From: an uncultured Gammaproteobacteria bacterium
GTDB lineage: Bacteria > Pseudomonadota > Gammaproteobacteria > Eutrophobiales > Eutrophobiaceae
Assembly: GCA_958295485.1 (NCBI GenBank)
Contig: OY282354.1
Coordinates: forward strand, 1,674,001-1,738,000
Reading direction: 5' to 3'
DNA: 64,000 bases
In this document: piece by piece, positions 33,117 through 41,688 of the stretch
Position numbering within the stretch: position 1 is the stretch's first letter
How the letters are laid out: every line of letters starts with the position of its first letter
Made by a program: the position numbers and the translations under genes
The notes under the pieces: generated by a model
Seen by the model: the letters and a program-made list of their open reading frames with translations, nothing else
Told to the model about the DNA's origin: nothing
The model's database searches: none

Positions 33117-34628
33117 TCAGGAACTTTCTCCCATCAGTTTCTTTATCGGTTTGGTAAAAAGCAACAAGAGCACGCCGGCGAAGACGGTGATTGAAATGAT
33201 TTGCAAATACAGGTTGGGCATATCGTGCAGGGATTCCGGGTCAAATCGACCCGCCACGAGTCCGGCTATGATATTGCCAAGCGCGCTGCCAAGAAACCAG
33301 ATCCCCATCATCTGACTGACAAAACGTTTAGGCGCCAGTTTGCTGATTGAACTCAAGCCTACCGGGCTCAGACATAGTTCGCCGGTGGTATGCAACAGGT
33401 AGGTAAAGAACAGCCAGGTCGGTAAAACCGAGTTCCCGGCAACCACAAACTTTGATGCCGCGAATATGACCAGAAAGCCGAGACCCAGCTGGATCAATCC
33501 GAAAGCAAATTTTGCCGGGATAGAGGGGTCCAGATTGCGCCGGCCGAGGTGCACCCAGAACGCCGCAAAAAATGGCGCGAGTATCAAGATAAACATCGGG
33601 TTAAGGCTCTGGAACCAGCCGGCGGGTATTTCAAAGCCGAATACCATCCGGTCCGTGTAGCGTTGCGCAAACAGGTTGAGAGAAGACCCGGCCTGTTCAA
33701 ATCCCGACCAGAATACGGCTTCGGCAATAACTAAAATGATAATGACGGCGACGCACTTCTTTTCTGTCAAACTGAGCTCGCCAAACGCGTACACGGCCAC
33801 GAAGTACAATGCAGCGATGGCGGCAATGATATACGTGGACACTTTCGCGAGTGACAAGGCATCGATCGTGATGGCGCCGGCCAGGCCCATGACCGTGATA
33901 AATGCCACCAGTCCAACGCCGATTCCCACCAGGAGCCAGCCGTATCTTGGCGGCGACTTGCTGCTGCCGTCCGGGCGCAGGTGATCGGGAAAACGCGCGG
34001 CGTCACCCAGGTGATGACGGGTAAGGCGAAACTGTATCAAACCGAACAACATGCCGATACCGGCTGCGGCAAAACCGTAGTGCCAGCCAAAACGATCACT
34101 TTCACCCAGCGTGCTGCATATGAGTGGCCCGAGCATGGCGCCCAGGTTTATTCCCATATAGAAGATCGTATAACCGGCGTCCAGGGAGGAACCGCGATCG
34201 GTATACAGTTCACCTACGATGGCGCTGATATTGGGTTTCAGCAGTCCGGTGCCCAGTACCACAAACAACAAACCAAGGTAAAAGGTCGGCAAGGCAGGGA
34301 TCGCCAGGGTGAAATGTCCGACCATGATGATCATTCCACCGTACCAGACGGCGCGCTGCGCGCCCAACAACCGATCGGCTATCCAGCCGCCCGGCAACGC
34401 GGCCACGTAGACCGCGGCCGTATATAAACCGTAAATAGCCGTGGCAGTCACGTCACTAAAGCCGAGACCGCCTTCAGTGATGGCCGCTGTCATAAACAGC
34501 ACCAGTAATGCGCGCATGCCGTAGTAACTGAAGCGTTCCCACATTTCAGTAAAAAACAGCGTATAAAGTCCACGTGGGTGGGTTCTGGATTTTGTCATCG
34601 GCTGGCTGGTGGAAGCGGAAGTTGACAT
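33117..34628 (-). CDS. POT family proton-dependent oligopeptide transporter
   Basis: About 503 residues, 12-14 transmembrane helices. The proton-coupling motif is EMWERFSYYGMRALL (E-x-x-E-R-F-x-Y-Y-G), and the second signature is GAMLGPLICS with FYMGINLG just before. It should import di- and tripeptides with protons. The start is set at ATG 34628 (MSTSASTSQ); ATG 34598 is also possible. A potential 40-codon gene ends 4 bp upstream of this start. Confidence 0.92.
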   Translation of the reverse strand: MSTSASTSQPMTKSRTHPRGLYTLFFTEMWERFSYYGMRALLVLFMTAAITEGGLGFSDVTATAIYGLYTAAVYVAALPGGWIADRLLGAQRAVWYGGMIIMVGHFTLAIPALPTFYLGLLFVVLGTGLLKPNISAIVGELYTDRGSSLDAGYTIFYMGINLGAMLGPLICSTLGESDRFGWHYGFAAAGIGMLFGLIQFRLTRHHLGDAARFPDHLRPDGSSKSPPRYGWLLVGIGVGLVAFITVMGLAGAITIDALSLAKVSTYIIAAIAALYFVAVYAFGELSLTEKKCVAVIIILVIAEAVFWSGFEQAGSSLNLFAQRYTDRMVFGFEIPAGWFQSLNPMFILILAPFFAAFWVHLGRRNLDPSIPAKFAFGLIQLGLGFLVIFAASKFVVAGNSVLPTWLFFTYLLHTTGELCLSPVGLSSISKLAPKRFVSQMMGIWFLGSALGNIIAGLVAGRFDPESLHDMPNLYLQIISITVFAGVLLLLFTKPIKKLMGESS

Positions 34629-34632
34629 GGGG

Positions 34633-34755
34633 TCAGATTCTATTGTCTTCAAGGATAATTTCTTCCGGCGCGGGATAAGGGTACAGTGGCGGGTCACCGG
34701 CCGGCGCGTGCTGTATGAACATGATGAATATAATGGGGAAAAGCAGTCGTTTCAT
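34633..34755 (-). CDS. Possible 40-residue secreted peptide upstream of the transporter
   Basis: Translates as MKRLLFPIIFIMFIQHAPAG, then DPPLYPYPAPEEIILEDNRI and TGA. The first 18 residues look like a cleavable signal peptide (KR, hydrophobic core, HAPA) and the rest is proline-rich and acidic. AGGGG lies about 7 bases before the ATG. The stop is 4 bp from the peptide transporter start, so the two could be co-translated. It is short, so chance cannot be excluded. Confidence 0.4.
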   Translation of the reverse strand: MKRLLFPIIFIMFIQHAPAGDPPLYPYPAPEEIILEDNRI

Positions 34756-34889
34756 GGGGGACCCCTGCGCGGATATTTATAATATTATTACCCTGATCAG
34801 AACTAAAATGAAATATTATCTCAGCGATAAAAAGACAAGCGAGGCCGAATCCGGCGCGGTTTATTATGGCGGCATACCAGCATAAACCC

Positions 34890-34954
34890 GGTAACTCATT
34901 GACAAAAAAGAACTTTCCATTAATGATCAGCGAATCGATGAGCTATGCGGGTTA
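34890..34954 (+). repeat. Copy of the miaA upstream/start segment
   Basis: GGTAACTCATTGACA and the following 31 bases match the segment before miaA at 42761-42806 with 8 mismatches in 46 positions and no indel. Similarity continues weakly through ATGCGGGTTA, which lines up with the miaA start ATGCCGGCTA. It lies about 50 bp before the NDH-SelD start. It contains TTGACA, which may serve as a -35 box, but no good -10 is seen at 17 bp. Confidence 0.6.
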
Positions 34955-34985
34955 ATATAAACATGGGGCTGATCTGGCCGGGCAT

Positions 34986-37253
34986 ATGAAGCGAAATCAC
35001 CTCCCGATATTAAAAGACCTGACGCTGGTCGGTGGCGGGCACGCCCACGTGACGGTATTGAAAAGGTTTGGTATGCAACCCATGCCGGGTGTACGCGTGA
35101 CGTTGATATGCCGGGACTTGCAAGCGCCTTATTCGGGCATGTTGCCGGGTTATATTGCCGGACACTATGCCTTCGATGAGTCCCATATCGACTTGGCGCC
35201 GTTATGCCGGTTTGCCGGCGCCCGGTTTTTCCATGATGAGGCAATCGGTCTGGATACGGCTGATAAAAGACTGATATGCAGGAATCGGCCGAGCGTAGCT
35301 TACGACCTGCTGTCAATCAACATCGGATCAGCGCCTAACACGTCCGGCGTCCCCGGCGCCGCCGACAACGTAACGCCGGTAAAACCCATCGACGGCTTTG
35401 TTGAAAATTGGCAGCGCGTGTGTGACCGGGTATTGCGCCACAAGGGTATCGTGCGGATTGGGGTCGTCGGGGCTGGCGCCGGTGGCGTCGAGCTTGTACT
35501 TGCGACCCAATATCGCCTGGAAAATTTGTTGACAAGCGAGGGCAGGGACAGCGCCAACCTCGAGTTTCATCTATTCACCGATGCGGCTGATGTCCTTGTT
35601 ACCCACAACCGGTTTGTTCGGGCCAAGTTCCGGCGCGCGCTCAAGGCGCGGGGAGTCAATATCCACGCGGGACATAAGGTGGTCGAAGTCCGGCCCGGTA
35701 GCCTGCAATGCGCCAATGGAGAGAACTTTGAACTGGATGAGATCCTGTGGGTGACCATGGCCGGAGCGCAAGCATGGGCGGCGGAGGCCGGGCTTGACGT
35801 TGATGAACAAGGCTTCATAAAAGTCAGCGATACCCTTGAATCGGTGTCACACGCAGGCATCTTCGCGGCCGGTGACATCGCCTGCGTGGTTAACCATCCG
35901 CGACCTAAATCCGGTGTATTCGCCGTGCGCCAGGGGCCGCCTTTGTCATTGAATCTCCGGCGCAAGTTGTTGGGTCGGCCTCTCAAACCCTTCTCCCCGC
36001 AAAAAGACTTCCTGAGCCTGATTTCCACCGGCGGTAAATACGCCGTTGCATCACGGTCCTGGTGGGCGCTGGAAGGTCGCTGGGTCTGGCTTTGGAAAGA
36101 CTGGATAGATCGCCGATTTATGCGCAAGTTCAACCGGCTTCCCGATATGGAGGAGGAAGCGCAACAAGATCTGCCGCGCGGTTTAGCCGATGAAAACGCG
36201 CTCAAGGAGCTATCGTCCATGGCTATGCGTTGTGGCGGTTGCGGCGCCAAGGTAGGCGCGACCGCGCTTGAAAACGCGCTGGCGGGACTTGCGCCGGTCT
36301 CCCGGGATGATGTATTGATCGGACTGCATGAGCCGGATGATGCCGCCGCGGTGAGTGTTCCTGACGGCAAGGTGATGGTGCACACAGTCGATGCTTTCCG
36401 GTCGTTTATTGATGATCCCTATGTATTCGGACAGGTGGCCGCAAATCACGCCCTGAGTGATTTATATGCCATGGGGGCAGAGCCCCAAACGGCCTTGTCT
36501 ATCGTGACCATTCCCTATGGCAATGAAAAAAAAGTTGAAGAATTGCTTGCGCAAATGCTGCAAGGCGCGCTCAAGGCGTTGAATGAAGCCGGCGCGGCGC
36601 TGGTTGGCGGCCATACCAGCGAAGGCGAGGAGTTGTCCCTGGGCTTTTCTGTGAACGGCCTGGTCGATCGGGATCAGATCCTGCGTAAAGGCGGCCTGGG
36701 CGCCGGCGATCAGCTCCTGTTGACCAAGGCCATCGGCACCGGCACCTTGTTTGCGGCCGATATGCGTCACAAGGCAAAAGGGCCTTGGGTCGCAGCCGCA
36801 TTGGAAAGCATGTTGCAATCAAACCGGGAAGCGGCCAACTGCCTGTTTGCGCATGGCGCGACCGCTTGCACGGATGTAACCGGTTTTGGTCTGCTGGGCC
36901 ACCTGGTTGAGATGATAAAATCTTCCCAGGTTGATGTTGAGATCGATCTCAGCGCCATTCCACTTCTGCCGGGCGCGGCGGAAACGGTGGCAAGCGGAAT
37001 ATTCAGCTCATTACAACCACAGAACCTGCGTTTGCGCCGCGCCATACGCGACGTTGAAACCGTATCGAAAGAGCCACGATACCCGTTGATATTCGATCCG
37101 CAAACCTCCGGTGGGTTACTTGCCGGCGTCCCCGGCGATCGTGCCCCGGCCTGTGTCGGGGAACTGCGCAACCTGGGTTATACCCGCACAGCGATTATCG
37201 GCAGGGCGCTACCGGAGAGCGACCGGTTGGAGTCGATAAGATTACTGCCATGA
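34986..37253 (+). CDS. selD: NADH dehydrogenase-like / selenide, water dikinase fusion
   Basis: 755-residue two-domain protein. Residues about 1-390 are an FAD-dependent pyridine nucleotide-disulfide oxidoreductase of NDH-2 type: DLTLVGGGHAHVTVLKRFG, RIGVVGAGAGGVEL and SHAGIFAAGDIACV. Residues about 412-755 are SelD: MRCGGCGAKVGATAL with cysteine rather than selenocysteine at the catalytic site, then VDAFRSFIDDPYVFGQ and DVTGFGLLGHL. SelD makes selenophosphate from selenide and ATP; the flavin domain may reduce selenium compounds for it. This fusion is known in other bacteria. Neighbours are senB, senA and selA. Confidence 0.95.
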   Translation: MKRNHLPILKDLTLVGGGHAHVTVLKRFGMQPMPGVRVTLICRDLQAPYSGMLPGYIAGHYAFDESHIDLAPLCRFAGARFFHDEAIGLDTADKRLICRNRPSVAYDLLSINIGSAPNTSGVPGAADNVTPVKPIDGFVENWQRVCDRVLRHKGIVRIGVVGAGAGGVELVLATQYRLENLLTSEGRDSANLEFHLFTDAADVLVTHNRFVRAKFRRALKARGVNIHAGHKVVEVRPGSLQCANGENFELDEILWVTMAGAQAWAAEAGLDVDEQGFIKVSDTLESVSHAGIFAAGDIACVVNHPRPKSGVFAVRQGPPLSLNLRRKLLGRPLKPFSPQKDFLSLISTGGKYAVASRSWWALEGRWVWLWKDWIDRRFMRKFNRLPDMEEEAQQDLPRGLADENALKELSSMAMRCGGCGAKVGATALENALAGLAPVSRDDVLIGLHEPDDAAAVSVPDGKVMVHTVDAFRSFIDDPYVFGQVAANHALSDLYAMGAEPQTALSIVTIPYGNEKKVEELLAQMLQGALKALNEAGAALVGGHTSEGEELSLGFSVNGLVDRDQILRKGGLGAGDQLLLTKAIGTGTLFAADMRHKAKGPWVAAALESMLQSNREAANCLFAHGATACTDVTGFGLLGHLVEMIKSSQVDVEIDLSAIPLLPGAAETVASGIFSSLQPQNLRLRRAIRDVETVSKEPRYPLIFDPQTSGGLLAGVPGDRAPACVGELRNLGYTRTAIIGRALPESDRLESIRLLP

Positions 37254-37280
37254 AGCCATTATGCCCGCACCCCCGGCTGG

Positions 37281-38231
37281 TTAAAGACTACCCAGTAAAT
37301 TTTTCCACGCTTCGGCCTCGCGTCCCGGAGTAAACAAGTATTTGCGTTTCGCCCCGTGCTTGCCAAGGCGTTGCAGAAAACTTCGATCAGTTTCCGCTTG
37401 CAGTAATAAAGCGCGTAACGCCCCGGTGTCTTTTACCGGATAATAACCGGGGTAATCCTCCCCGAGCAGGCCGACGTTGCCGTCAATTTCAGAGGCAATG
37501 ATGGGAACACCTGCAATCACGGCCTCTGAAATGACGTTGGCGCCGCCTTCCATGATCGAGCTGTGCGCCAACAAATGGGTCTTTACGAATTCCCGTCGTA
37601 CCCGCCAGGGGTCAACCTCGCCAAGCCAGTGATAACGGGGATTTGTCTCCATCTCCGCCCGCGCCTGTTCAGCCCATTCATCATTATGGGCTTTACCCAG
37701 GTGGATAACGCGAAGGCGGGACTCTTCCGGTAAGGTTCGAGCGGCACAGGCGGTCCTGAGCGGGTCTTTTTCCTCGCGTAAATGACCTGTCACACAGACG
37801 TCGAACGTGCGCATGGACGGACTGCGGCTACGGCTCAACGGCGATGCCGATTGATGGATCACGTGCAGTTTTTTCCGGAATTCTTTCGGGACCGCCTTGT
37901 GCGCCAGATCATGCAAACATACCAACGCGTCGGCCATTTCCATCGACCGCAGGGTTTCTGCCGGATGGCTGTGCTGGTAGCGGTAAATGTCCGTGCCGGT
38001 CAGGGCGACCACCAGGGGGCGACTGGGAAATCGTTGATGAAATCTTTCTATTGACGGAGCGCTTCGCCAGGCATGCAATGCCACCATCATATCGGCCGGC
38101 GTCCCTTCCCAGTCAGGTTTAATCGTTACTCCATGGCCGACCCCCCGCAACAATCGCGCCCAGCGTGCCGCCGTAAAGCGATTTCCGGTTTTCGATTGTT
38201 TTTTTCCAGGGGTAATTAGGATAATCTTCAT
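37281..38231 (-). CDS. senB: Selenosugar synthase SenB (GT4-type glycosyltransferase)
   Basis: 316-residue glycosyltransferase-like protein: MKIILITPGKKQSKTGNRFT at the start, then LVVALTGTDIYRYQ and the nucleotide-sugar site HSSIMEGGANVISEAVIAG. SenB joins selenophosphate-derived selenium to a UDP-sugar to make a selenosugar for selenoneine synthesis. The call rests on overall pattern plus adjacency to SenA and SelD. It is transcribed away from senA with only 25 bp between the two starts, so the promoters must overlap. Confidence 0.85.
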   Translation of the reverse strand: MKIILITPGKKQSKTGNRFTAARWARLLRGVGHGVTIKPDWEGTPADMMVALHAWRSAPSIERFHQRFPSRPLVVALTGTDIYRYQHSHPAETLRSMEMADALVCLHDLAHKAVPKEFRKKLHVIHQSASPLSRSRSPSMRTFDVCVTGHLREEKDPLRTACAARTLPEESRLRVIHLGKAHNDEWAEQARAEMETNPRYHWLGEVDPWRVRREFVKTHLLAHSSIMEGGANVISEAVIAGVPIIASEIDGNVGLLGEDYPGYYPVKDTGALRALLLQAETDRSFLQRLGKHGAKRKYLFTPGREAEAWKNLLGSL

Positions 38232-38256
38232 GCTTATACTTTAAGCAAGAATAATC

Positions 38257-39594
38257 ATGACGCAACCGGTGAATAGTCTTTATTTAAAGGAAATCATGGC
38301 GGATGCCCATAAAAGGACCCTGGAACTGGGCGCCGGCCTGGACGAAGAACAACTGATGGGGCCGAAATTGCCCATAGTCAATCCGTTACGCTGGGAAATC
38401 GGCCACGTTGCCTGGTTTCATGAAAAGTTCATCCTGCGGGACCTCTATGGCCGGGCGCCGCTGCTGGCGAACGGTGACGCCATCTATGATTCCATCGCCA
38501 TCCATCACGCTAAGCGCTGGGACCTGCCGCTATTGAGTATGCGGGAGACACTGAATTATGCAGGGAACGTCCTGGAGGACTGCTTGTCGCTGTTGCCGGA
38601 CGGCATGGCCAGTGAGGCGCAAAGTTACCTCTACCAGTTTTCCACTTACCATGAAGATATGCACACGGAGGCTTATACCTGGTCGCGTCAGACGCTGGCG
38701 TATCCAAAGCCCGTTTTCGATAGCGTACTCAGGCCGGCAGACGCCAATGCCGGGGCCTGGCCCGGGGATGCGGTCATTCCGGGCGGCGCGTTTTTTTCAG
38801 GGGCGCCTGAAAAGACGCCTTTCGTCTTCGATAACGAAAAATGGGCGCATGAAGTGGCTGTCGAACCGTTTTACATGGCAAAAGCGCCGGTGACCAACGC
38901 CGAGTTTATGAATTTCGTTAATGCCGGAGGTTATCGACGCCGGGAGTTCTGGAGTGACGAGGGCTGGTCCTGGCGGGCGCGGACAAATGCTGAGCATCCG
39001 GTATATTGGCTTGCCGGTGAGCGGGGAGGGTGGCGGCTCAGGCGATTTGATGGGACCGAGGACCTGCCGCTTTATCAACCCGTCATTCATGTGAACTGGC
39101 ATGAGGCCAATGCTTATTGTCGATGGGCAGGCCGGCGATTGCCGACAGAAGTGGAATGGGAAGCCGCTGCATTGGGCGAACCGACAGGGGATTGCAGCAA
39201 GCTAATTATGACATTACGCGCCTATCCATGGGGGGGGCGACCACCGGCGGCGCAACATGCGAATCTCGATGGGCGCGCGCTCGGGTGCGTTGATGTAGCT
39301 GCCTTGCCTGCGGGCGATAGCGCGTTTGCCTGCCGGCAAATGCTCGGTAACGTATGGGAATGGACATCGACGACGTTTGCCCCCTTTCCCGGATTTTCAC
39401 CGGATGCCTATAAGGAATATTCAGAGCCGCTGTTTTATGATACTAAAGTATTAAAAGGCGGGGCCTGGGCGACTCGAAGCCGTATGGTGACAGGCCGATA
39501 CCGTAATTTTTTCTCCCCGGACCGCCGCGACGTGATGGCAGGCTTCAGGACTTGCGCCCTCCACCAGGCGAGCCCGCCTTGCCGCGCTCATTGA
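38257..39594 (+). CDS. senA: Selenoneine synthase SenA (EgtB-like)
   Basis: 445-residue non-heme iron enzyme of the ergothioneine synthase family. The N-terminal DinB-like domain has the iron-binding triad YHEDMHTEAY (H-x3-H-x-E) near residue 130, with a further N-terminal histidine in IGHVAWFHEKF. The C-terminal formylglycine-generating-enzyme-like domain includes VIHVNWHEANAYCRWAG, LPTEVEWEAAA and MLGNVWEWTSTTF. With SenB and SelD next door it most likely forms the C-Se bond of selenoneine rather than the C-S bond of ergothioneine. Confidence 0.85.
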   Translation: MTQPVNSLYLKEIMADAHKRTLELGAGLDEEQLMGPKLPIVNPLRWEIGHVAWFHEKFILRDLYGRAPLLANGDAIYDSIAIHHAKRWDLPLLSMRETLNYAGNVLEDCLSLLPDGMASEAQSYLYQFSTYHEDMHTEAYTWSRQTLAYPKPVFDSVLRPADANAGAWPGDAVIPGGAFFSGAPEKTPFVFDNEKWAHEVAVEPFYMAKAPVTNAEFMNFVNAGGYRRREFWSDEGWSWRARTNAEHPVYWLAGERGGWRLRRFDGTEDLPLYQPVIHVNWHEANAYCRWAGRRLPTEVEWEAAALGEPTGDCSKLIMTLRAYPWGGRPPAAQHANLDGRALGCVDVAALPAGDSAFACRQMLGNVWEWTSTTFAPFPGFSPDAYKEYSEPLFYDTKVLKGGAWATRSRMVTGRYRNFFSPDRRDVMAGFRTCALHQASPPCRAH

Positions 39595-39749
39595 ACCCCT
39601 TAGGGATGATAACGAGACACGGCAGGCCTTGGCGGCGGAAGCGCCCGATGCCAGAATTTCCTGGCCCGTATTTCTCACCAGGCCACCGGGTCACTGCCGG
39701 GTTGTGGAAGTGAGCGCTATTTATATGAACTTTACGAATTAATTCAAGA

Positions 39750-41144
39750 ATGCGCAGCGATAAGCGACGCCTGAGAGACTTGCCTTCCGTTGATCGTGTA
39801 ATACGAGAGACGCCTCATCTTATTGAACGTTGGGGCGCTGAGCGCGTAACGGCCGTAATTCGCAATGAGCTTGAGCGCATCCGTCAAAATATGGCGCTGT
39901 CTGATATTATCGATAAGGCTTCATCTCTGAAACATGTCGTCTCCTTGGTTGAAGCCGAATTGGAAAATGACGCGACCGGCAGTCTGGTCAGTGTGTTCAA
40001 CCTGACCGGCACTGTTTTACATACCAACCTGGGCCGCGCGTCACTTCCCCGTGAAGCCCTGGCCGCGGTGCTGGCCATAGCGCAATCGCCATCTAACCTG
40101 GAATACGATTTGCAGACCGGTAAACGCGGTGATCGCGATCGCCACGTGGAGCGCATGATCTGCGCCCTCAGCGGGGTAGAGGCGGCGACAGTGGTGAACA
40201 ACAACGCCGCGGCGGTCTTGCTCGTCTTGAACACCCTTGCAAATAATGCCGAGGTACCCGTGTCCAGGGGCGAATTGGTTGAGATTGGAGGCTCCTTTCG
40301 CATACCCGAAATCATGCAAAGCTCAGGATGCGCCCTGATCGAGGTCGGGACGACCAATCGTACCCACTTGAAAGACTACGAAAACGTCATAAACGACAAT
40401 ACCGCCTTATTGATGAAAGTACATGCAAGTAATTATCAAATCAGGGGATTTACCCATGCCGTCGCCGAATCGGACTTGGCGGGATTAGCCCATCGCCATG
40501 GCTTGCCTTTTGTTATCGATTCAGGCAGCGGCAATTTGATTGATTTTTCCGATTTCGATTTGCCTGATGAACCCACCGTAGCGCAAGCGGTCAGGAATGG
40601 CGCCGATATTGTCACTTTCAGTGGGGATAAACTGCTCGGCGGACCCCAGTGTGGCGTTATCGCCGGTAAACAGGCGTTGATAACCAGGATAAAAAATAAT
40701 CCCCTGAAACGCGCTTTGCGCATTGACAAGATGGTTCTGGCTGCCCTGGTTGAAGTGCTCAAGCTCTATCAAAGCCCATCCCGATTAGCGATGAGACTAC
40801 CGACTCTTGAGGTTTTAACCCGACCGCTTGCCGAAATTCGCGCCCAGGCTGAGCGGGTTATGCCGCCGCTTGCAAAGGCATTGGCGCCGCGTTACAAGGT
40901 GACGCCGGCCGAATGTCACAGCCAGGTTGGCAGCGGGGCGTTGCCGGTCGAGACACTGCCCAGTTTCGGTTTCAGGATCAATGCGGCGGATAATTCGGAT
41001 CAAGGTCTCCGGCAACTGGCTGCGTCAATGCGCCGGTTACCCGTGCCGGTCATCGGCCGTATCAATAACGGCGCTTATTTCCTCGACCTTCGCTGTCTTG
41101 ATCGTGAAGGTGATTTTATTGCGCAGCTTGATCGGTTGGAATGA
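39750..41144 (+). CDS. selA: L-seryl-tRNA(Sec) selenium transferase
   Basis: 464-residue PLP enzyme that converts seryl-tRNA(Sec) to selenocysteyl-tRNA(Sec) using selenophosphate from SelD. Blocks seen: LPSVDRVIRETPHLIERWG at the start, NLTGTVLHTNLGRASLP, and the PLP lysine in VTFSGDKLLGGPQCGVIAGK. Length matches bacterial SelA. It shows that the organism makes selenocysteine; selB and tRNA-Sec are not in this window. It follows senA by 155 bp in the same direction. Confidence 0.96.
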   Translation: MRSDKRRLRDLPSVDRVIRETPHLIERWGAERVTAVIRNELERIRQNMALSDIIDKASSLKHVVSLVEAELENDATGSLVSVFNLTGTVLHTNLGRASLPREALAAVLAIAQSPSNLEYDLQTGKRGDRDRHVERMICALSGVEAATVVNNNAAAVLLVLNTLANNAEVPVSRGELVEIGGSFRIPEIMQSSGCALIEVGTTNRTHLKDYENVINDNTALLMKVHASNYQIRGFTHAVAESDLAGLAHRHGLPFVIDSGSGNLIDFSDFDLPDEPTVAQAVRNGADIVTFSGDKLLGGPQCGVIAGKQALITRIKNNPLKRALRIDKMVLAALVEVLKLYQSPSRLAMRLPTLEVLTRPLAEIRAQAERVMPPLAKALAPRYKVTPAECHSQVGSGALPVETLPSFGFRINAADNSDQGLRQLAASMRRLPVPVIGRINNGAYFLDLRCLDREGDFIAQLDRLE

Positions 41145-41185
41145 TTCTCCAAAGCGCCTTTTACCCTTCAATTCAACCGGCGCCG

Positions 41186-41232
41186 GCCCGCCCCAAACCC
41201 ACTTTCGACGAACAGCGGGAACTCCTGGCTTG
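41186..41232. repeat. Copy of a dispersed palindromic repeat after selA
   Basis: CGACGAACAGCGGGAAC here is the reverse complement of GTTCCCGCTGTTCGTCG at 62629. The two copies share at least 20 bases (TTTCGACGAACAGCGGGAAC) in opposite orientation, and both sit near CCCCAAACCCACT. At 62629 the element is bounded by GTTCCCGC and GCGGGAAC, making it palindromic. It lies between convergent genes here. Confidence 0.6.
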
Positions 41233-41235
41233 CCC

Positions 41236-41670
41236 CTAGGTACTTGCTTTCCTTATCTTCTTGCGGAACTGGCGGACTGCCACGAATTTGAGCAACAGCT
41301 TTTTCAGGAGGGAGGGCTGGCTGGAGTTTGCCGCAGAGACGTACTTGTTGATCCCCAGCTGCTCGCAGAGTTTTTCCGACGTGACAAGCATGGCTTCATC
41401 CGATGGGATGCCGATGGAATCGGCTATCCGCACCATTCGCTGGAAGTTTGATACTACCCCGGCGGTATCCACCATCGCTTCAGGCCCCATTTTCTCCACC
41501 AGCGCCCGGCGCGCTTCGGCGAAGGCCGCTGGGTCATCGCCCAGCCAGGTATCGGTGAATTGCAACAATTCTTCGGAATCCGCCACGCCCTTGATGTCGG
41601 TCCGGGTCGGGTCGGTAAGACCATCGAAGTCGATGGCTCCGCCTGATAACTCGACGCTCTCACGGAGCAT
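41236..41670 (-). CDS. Hypothetical protein downstream of AhpD-like gene
   Basis: 144 residues. A central segment reads AMVDTAGVVSNFQRMVRIAD, followed by SIGIPSDEAMLVTSEKLCEQ; this pattern recalls small proteins linked to carboxymuconolactone decarboxylase-like enzymes, where an aspartate is followed by a helix with VVSNFQRM. The C-terminus is basic (KKLLLKFVAVRQFRKKIRK). The gene follows the larger one on the same strand with an 18-bp gap. Start ATG 41670 or GTG 41673. Function unknown. Confidence 0.7.
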   Translation of the reverse strand: MLRESVELSGGAIDFDGLTDPTRTDIKGVADSEELLQFTDTWLGDDPAAFAEARRALVEKMGPEAMVDTAGVVSNFQRMVRIADSIGIPSDEAMLVTSEKLCEQLGINKYVSAANSSQPSLLKKLLLKFVAVRQFRKKIRKAST

Positions 41671-41688
41671 CACTACATGTGAGGCAGT

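Noticed and set aside
35567-36385. 272-codon minus-strand frame inside the SelD fusion gene
   Set aside because: Fully antisense to a well-supported gene; serine- and proline-rich composition of a shadow frame.
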